A stretch of DNA of 64,000 nt, from the NCBI RefSeq assembly GCF_002813245.1, contig NZ_PHUF01000007.1, positions 1 to 64,000 of the forward strand, read 5' to 3'. Shown here in pieces: positions 60,265-64,000 of this stretch. The notes below the pieces were generated by a model. The model was not told the DNA's origin. It saw only the letters and a list, made by a program, of their open reading frames with translations, and did no database searches. Positions within the stretch are counted from its first letter, which is position 1. Every line of letters begins with the position of its first letter. Source of the DNA: Novosphingobium kunmingense (GTDB lineage Bacteria > Pseudomonadota > Alphaproteobacteria > Sphingomonadales > Sphingomonadaceae). The translations under genes and the position numbers were made by a program.

Positions 60265-60279
60265 GTCAAAGAGATTGAC
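60265..60279. promoter_or_regulatory. GTCAA-N5-TTGAC element, perfect copy, enolase-family gene
   Basis: GTCAAAGAGATTGAC lies 100 bp before the dehydratase-like start. On the gene strand it reads ATCGTCAATC...TTGACA, sharing flanks with the receptor 2 and VOC 2 sites. Confidence 0.7.
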
Positions 60280-60318
60280 GATAGTCGGCGGGTGAATTTG
60301 CGCAGTGATGGCTCGAAA

Positions 60319-60519
60319 TCAGCCCGCTTCGGGTCCGTTCGAGCCGCCCAGTTCGGCCCGCTGGCGGCGCAGGCGCCGGGCCATGCGTTCGTGCTTGATC
60401 GCCGCCTCGCGCAGGCGGCGCGCCAGATCGGCATCGGTGCTGCCGTCCGCCTTGGCGCGGGCCGCGCGAGCCAGAGCCTCGTGCACGCTGACGTCGCGGA
60501 CGATGTTTTCGGTGGTCAT
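60319..60519 (-). CDS. Small basic hypothetical protein
   Basis: A 66-residue charged protein starting MTTENIVRDVSVHEALARAARAKADG and continuing with Arg-rich helices (RRLREAAIKHERMARRLRRQRAEL). It looks like a helical, possibly nucleic-acid-binding protein or a coiled coil. The ribosome binding site is weak, and I do not recognise a family. Codon usage resembles the neighbours. It sits between the enolase control region and receptor 3 and is probably a separate gene. Confidence 0.5.
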   Translation of the reverse strand: MTTENIVRDVSVHEALARAARAKADGSTDADLARRLREAAIKHERMARRLRRQRAELGGSNGPEAG

Positions 60520-60729
60520 CGCGATTCGAATAGCAGAAACAGGCGGCTTCGTCAGGTCCCCATGCCGCACTGCAGCGAAGGCTGGTCGCAGATTGCAGGC
60601 ACTTTGGCAGCATGACGGACACAGGACCTTCACCGTTGTGCCGCGCCGCGGTCAAGAAACAGACCCGAGGCAGTCACGATCGCTCCCTAGGCCTCCGACG
60701 CAACGTCACACGCCAACAGGGAATTGTTC

Positions 60730-63102
60730 ATGTCTGTTTCACGCGACCACTCGGCCAGCTTCCGCTCGCTTCGTGCCATGCTGCTCTGCGGCATCGGCGC
60801 CACCTTGCCTTTCGCCGCCGAAGCTGCGGAGGTCGAAGCGGTTGAGGACGAACAGACCCGATCGGCAAGCGAGATCGTCGTCCAGGCCGAGATCGGCTAT
60901 GGCAACCGCGACGAGGACGCGGTCGAACCCGTGCTGGTCTATGACGAGACCTATTTCCAGCGCTTCGAACCGCTGACCGCCGGCGACGCGCTGAAGCGCG
61001 TGCCCTCGGTCACCTTCCTGTCGGACGTCATCGAAAGCGACGGGGCCCGGCTGCGGGGGCTTGAGCCCGGCTACACCCAGATCCTCATCAACGGCGACAA
61101 GGTGCCCGGATCGCAGGCCGATCGCTCCTTCTTCCTCGACCGCATTCCGGCCGAACTGATCAAGCAGGTGGAGATCGTGCGCTCGTCCTCGGCGCGGCGC
61201 ACCGGCGACGCTGTCGCAGGTTCGCTCAACATCGTGCTGCGCGATGCCTTTGCCATGGATGGGGGCTATGTGAAGGCTGGCGCGCTGTTCTTCGACGACG
61301 GCAAGACGAAGCCCAACGGCGGATTCTATTACGGCGGCCCGCTTGGTCCCGGCCGCGTGCTGGGGGGCGTCAACGTCCAGGGTCGCTACAATCCCAAGGT
61401 GAAAAAGAGCCTGCGCTATGCCGCGCCGAACGGCGCCTTCGTCAACCGCGAGGACCAGTCCGACGTACGCAACGGCACCGACTATGCCGGCAACCTCAGC
61501 TACGCGATCGAGGGCGAGACCACCAGGTTCGAGATTGCCGGGAACTACGTCAAGACCGAGCGGGTCGAGGACGAACGCTCGCAGGAATACAACAGCCTGA
61601 CCGCGGTCAACGGCCCGGTCCGCGCGACCGTGCCGGGCAATCTCCTGACCGACAACCACAACGTCAACGCCATCGACCAGGAAAGCTGGTCGGTTTCCGG
61701 CAAGCTGTCGAAGGAATGGAGCCTGGGCGAAACGAAGCTCAAGGCCGGCTTCGCGCGCTTCGACGAGGCCCAGGATGAATTCGAGAACGAGATCGACTTC
61801 GACCGGTCGACCGCGCGCCTGACGGCCGACACCTTCGATCGCCGCTTCCGCGACGAGGAGCTTTCGCTCGAACTGTCGCACGAGGTGCCGCTGTCGGACG
61901 GACTGAGCCTGGCATTCGGCGGCTTTGCCCAGAACAAGGATCGCGACACGGACCTGCGCAGCAACGACAACCCGTCATACCCGCGCAATCGCGTCTCGAT
62001 CAGCAACACCATCCGCAACGCCTATTCGGTCGCCAACAACGTGCCCGACGACTACGTGACAAGCGCAGGCACCTCGGTTGCGATTCCGGGCGGGCTGAAC
62101 CGCATTGCCGAGGATCGCCGCGATCTCTTCGCCCTGGTCGAAGGCGGCACCGGCGCGCTGCTGTTCGAGGCTGGCTTGCGCTGGGAAAACACCGACGTCT
62201 CGATCACTGACCTGGCGGCGCCCGCGACGATCGACACCGACTACAATTACCTCCTGCCCTCCGCCTCGCTCAAGCTGCAGCTTGGCGATGGACGGATCAC
62301 CGCTTCGGCGGCGCGCACGGTGCGCCGTCCGCGCCTCGACTACCTCGTTCCGGCAACGCTGGAAGAGGAGTACGGCGACAACGACTTCCTAGGAAATCCT
62401 GCGCTCAAGCCCGAATCTGCCTGGGGCGGCGACCTCGGCTACGAATACCGCCTCGGCCGTACCGGCGTTATCGGGGTCAACCTGTTCTATCGCCGGGTCG
62501 AAAACCTCATCGAACTGGCGACCGTGCTCGACGCGAGCGGCAATCCGGTACCGGGATCGGCCAACAGCGATCCGGCCGACGTCGACACTTTCGTCCTCCA
62601 GCCGCGGAACGCCGGCACCGGCGAGGTATGGGGCGTCGAGTTCGACCTCTCGGCCAGCCTCGGCGCCTTCGGCCTCAGGAACACGGGCGTGTTCGGCAAC
62701 CTCAGCCTGATCGACAGCAAGGTCGCCGACGTGTTCGGATCGCGGCGCTTCAACGGCCAATCGTCCTACGTCTACAACTTCGGTGTGATCCAGAATCTCC
62801 CCTCGGTTGGTGCCAGCTTCGGTGCGACCTACCGCAAACAGGGCCCGGCCTATGATCGCATCGTCGGCGAAGAGATCCGCACCACCTATGGCGCCGATCT
62901 TGAAGTGTTCATCGAAAAGCGCTTCGGCAAGAGCTTCACGATCCGCGGCGTCGGATCGAACCTGCTCAACGCCAGCAAGGACGAGGCCTTCAACAAATTC
63001 ACCACCATCCCCAGCCAGATCGCCCGCGATTTCGACGAATACGAGCTCGAAACCGAAACCGCCGGCCCGGTCTTCCAGGTCGTAGCGCGGTTCGCGTTCT
63101 GA
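60730..63102 (+). CDS. TonB-dependent receptor (3), phytase-associated
   Basis: A 790-residue outer-membrane receptor. A signal peptide covers about residues 1-33 (ending FAAEAAE). The plug begins SASEIVVQAEIGYGNRDEDAVEP, without the GPQG motif of receptors 1 and 2, and has RLRGLEPGYTQILINGDKVPG, typical of the TonB receptor group with inner loop INGxxVPG. The barrel ends VFQVVARFAF with terminal Phe. ATG 60730 is behind AGGGAATTG. The stop overlaps the start of the phytase gene (TGATG), so the receptor and the enzyme are made together and probably deal with phytate or another inositol phosphate. Confidence 0.94.
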   Translation: MSVSRDHSASFRSLRAMLLCGIGATLPFAAEAAEVEAVEDEQTRSASEIVVQAEIGYGNRDEDAVEPVLVYDETYFQRFEPLTAGDALKRVPSVTFLSDVIESDGARLRGLEPGYTQILINGDKVPGSQADRSFFLDRIPAELIKQVEIVRSSSARRTGDAVAGSLNIVLRDAFAMDGGYVKAGALFFDDGKTKPNGGFYYGGPLGPGRVLGGVNVQGRYNPKVKKSLRYAAPNGAFVNREDQSDVRNGTDYAGNLSYAIEGETTRFEIAGNYVKTERVEDERSQEYNSLTAVNGPVRATVPGNLLTDNHNVNAIDQESWSVSGKLSKEWSLGETKLKAGFARFDEAQDEFENEIDFDRSTARLTADTFDRRFRDEELSLELSHEVPLSDGLSLAFGGFAQNKDRDTDLRSNDNPSYPRNRVSISNTIRNAYSVANNVPDDYVTSAGTSVAIPGGLNRIAEDRRDLFALVEGGTGALLFEAGLRWENTDVSITDLAAPATIDTDYNYLLPSASLKLQLGDGRITASAARTVRRPRLDYLVPATLEEEYGDNDFLGNPALKPESAWGGDLGYEYRLGRTGVIGVNLFYRRVENLIELATVLDASGNPVPGSANSDPADVDTFVLQPRNAGTGEVWGVEFDLSASLGAFGLRNTGVFGNLSLIDSKVADVFGSRRFNGQSSYVYNFGVIQNLPSVGASFGATYRKQGPAYDRIVGEEIRTTYGADLEVFIEKRFGKSFTIRGVGSNLLNASKDEAFNKFTTIPSQIARDFDEYELETETAGPVFQVVARFAF

Positions 63103-64000
63103 TGCGCCGAGCGGCCATCATGGCGGCGGCCCTGCTGGCGGGATGCGCCAGTGTCCCGTCGCCGATCCGGCCGCCTGCCAGCACGGTGACGGCAGCCGCC
63201 GAAACCGCTCCGGTGGGCACCGACAAGGCCGACGCTGCCGACGATCCGGCGATCTGGCGCAATTCGGCGGATCCGGCGCGCAGCCTTATCGTCGCAACCG
63301 ACAAGAAGGCGGGCCTCTATGTCTACGGGCTCGACGGCGCGGTGCGCTCGTTCGAAGCGGCGGGCCGACTGAACAACGTCGACCTTATCGATCTGGGGCA
63401 GCAAGGCGTGATCGTCGTCGCGAGCGATCGCAATGATCCGGTCGAAGCGCGCCTGCGGCTCTACCGGCTCGACACCGGGACCGGCAGGCTGGCCTCGCTC
63501 GGCACGGTGAGCGGCGGGGCGGGTGAAGGCTATGGTGTGTGCCTGATGCACGGTGACGGCGGATTCTACGCCTTTTCCGTGCTCAAGGCCGGGGACGTCC
63601 ACCAGATCGCCATCAACCTCACGGGCACCGCGCCAACCGGCACGATCGTGCGCAGCCTCAAGCTCGCCACACAGACCGAAGGCTGCGTGGCCGACGTGCG
63701 CAGCGGCACGCTTTTCGTGGGCGAAGAAGATCGCGGCATCTGGGCCTTCGACGCAAGGCGGCAAGGATCGGCCGATGGCAGGCTGGTTGCCGCGGTCGAC
63801 GGCCGGCAACTGGTCGCCGACGTCGAAGGTCTCGCCCTGGCACCGGAAGGCTCTGACGGCGGCTGGCTGATCGCCTCGAGCCAGGGCGACAACGCCTACG
63901 CGCTGTTCCGTCTTCCGGGTCTGGAACCGGCCGGACGCTTTCGCATTGCGCCCGGCAGTGTAGGCGCAGCTGAGGAGACCGACGGAATCGACCTGGCACT
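63102..64000 (+). CDS. Beta-propeller phytase-like lipoprotein, 3' end cut by the window
   Basis: The first 299 codons of a protein whose lipoprotein signal ends at LAGC (Cys15). The propeller starts with DKADAADDPAIWRN, the DDPA(I/V)W motif of beta-propeller phytases, followed by TDKKAGLYVYGLDG and LNNVDLI; the later EGCVADVRSGTLFVGEEDRGIWAFDA supplies the calcium- and phosphate-binding EE segment, and DVEGLAL follows. These enzymes release phosphate from phytate. It is coupled to receptor 3 by TGATG. Lipidation suggests it is anchored at the outer membrane, next to the receptor. Confidence 0.9.
   Translation, partial: MRRAAIMAAALLAGCASVPSPIRPPASTVTAAAETAPVGTDKADAADDPAIWRNSADPARSLIVATDKKAGLYVYGLDGAVRSFEAAGRLNNVDLIDLGQQGVIVVASDRNDPVEARLRLYRLDTGTGRLASLGTVSGGAGEGYGVCLMHGDGGFYAFSVLKAGDVHQIAINLTGTAPTGTIVRSLKLATQTEGCVADVRSGTLFVGEEDRGIWAFDARRQGSADGRLVAAVDGRQLVADVEGLALAPEGSDGGWLIASSQGDNAYALFRLPGLEPAGRFRIAPGSVGAAEETDGIDLA

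Noticed and set aside
35775..60279. GTCAA-N5-TTGAC sites explained only as -35 boxes (TTGACA)
   Set aside because: A bare -35 does not account for the conserved GTCAA half at a fixed 10-bp distance, and at VOC 2 the element lies between other promoter hexamers. Part overlap with -35 boxes remains possible.

Overview
The window is GC-rich, densely coded DNA from an alphaproteobacterium. The set of TonB-dependent receptors, the TCA gene order, the short hut and fds operons and the many glutathione S-transferases suggest the order Sphingomonadales (Novosphingobium/Sphingobium-like). That placement is an inference from gene content. I see no rRNA, tRNA, CRISPR array, insertion sequence or phage gene. 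No stretch longer than 300 bases lacks a gene; the largest gaps are 29325-29608 (PadR operator, candidate small RNA and intrinsic terminator) and 42006-42274 (control region of a TonB-dependent receptor).

Layout. 1-5.6 kb: the end of sucD, then sucA, sucB and lpdA, the TCA-cycle 2-oxoglutarate dehydrogenase operon. 5.7-8.1 kb: a DUF4403 lipoprotein, a small acidic protein and a TRIC/UPF0126 membrane protein. 8.1-12.5 kb (minus strand): a ferredoxin reductase-like flavoprotein, a PaaG-like crotonase, a thiolase and a nitronate monooxygenase-like protein. 12.6-19.9 kb: a complete histidine-utilisation locus, hutF-hutC on the minus strand diverging from hutI-hutH-hutG-hutU, with a HutC-type operator candidate between them. 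19.9-24.9 kb: fdsGBAD, an NAD-dependent molybdenum formate dehydrogenase. 25-30.5 kb: a HerA-like ATPase, a second crotonase, a GST-like protein, a PadR/DUF2218 pair and an MpaB-type (DUF2236) protein.

30.7-60.2 kb is an accessory catabolic region and the most interesting part. It holds two TonB-dependent receptors, two spinster-type MFS transporters and an EamA exporter for traffic. For chemistry it holds three Nu-class GSTs, two paralogous VOC proteins, three NTF2/SnoaL-like proteins, two acyl-CoA ligases, a family III CoA-transferase, two SDRs, a carboxymuconolactone decarboxylase-like protein, a luciferase-like monooxygenase, an FMN reductase, an SMP-30 lactonase, an alpha/beta hydrolase, a ketopantoate reductase-like protein and a D-tartrate dehydratase-like enolase. 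Control is by three paralogous small MarR-like regulators, a canonical MarR protein and a GntR/FCD protein.

The genes are scattered over many short operons but are tied together by three recurring intergenic palindromes. Six perfect and two imperfect copies of GTCAA-N5-TTGAC lie before the receptors, lactonase, VOC, luciferase-like, FMN-reductase and enolase genes. TTGCAT-N-CAAT sites lie near the SDR/ligase, GntR and CoA-transferase operons. TTAG-N4-CTAA sites lie near the MFS/MarR, FMN-reductase, SDR and EamA genes. My reading is that this is one co-regulated pathway that imports an unknown, probably hydrophobic or aromatic compound and breaks it down through glutathione- and CoA-dependent steps. 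The substrate is not identifiable from sequence. 60.3-64 kb: a small basic protein, then a third TonB-dependent receptor translationally coupled to a beta-propeller phytase-like lipoprotein that runs off the window.
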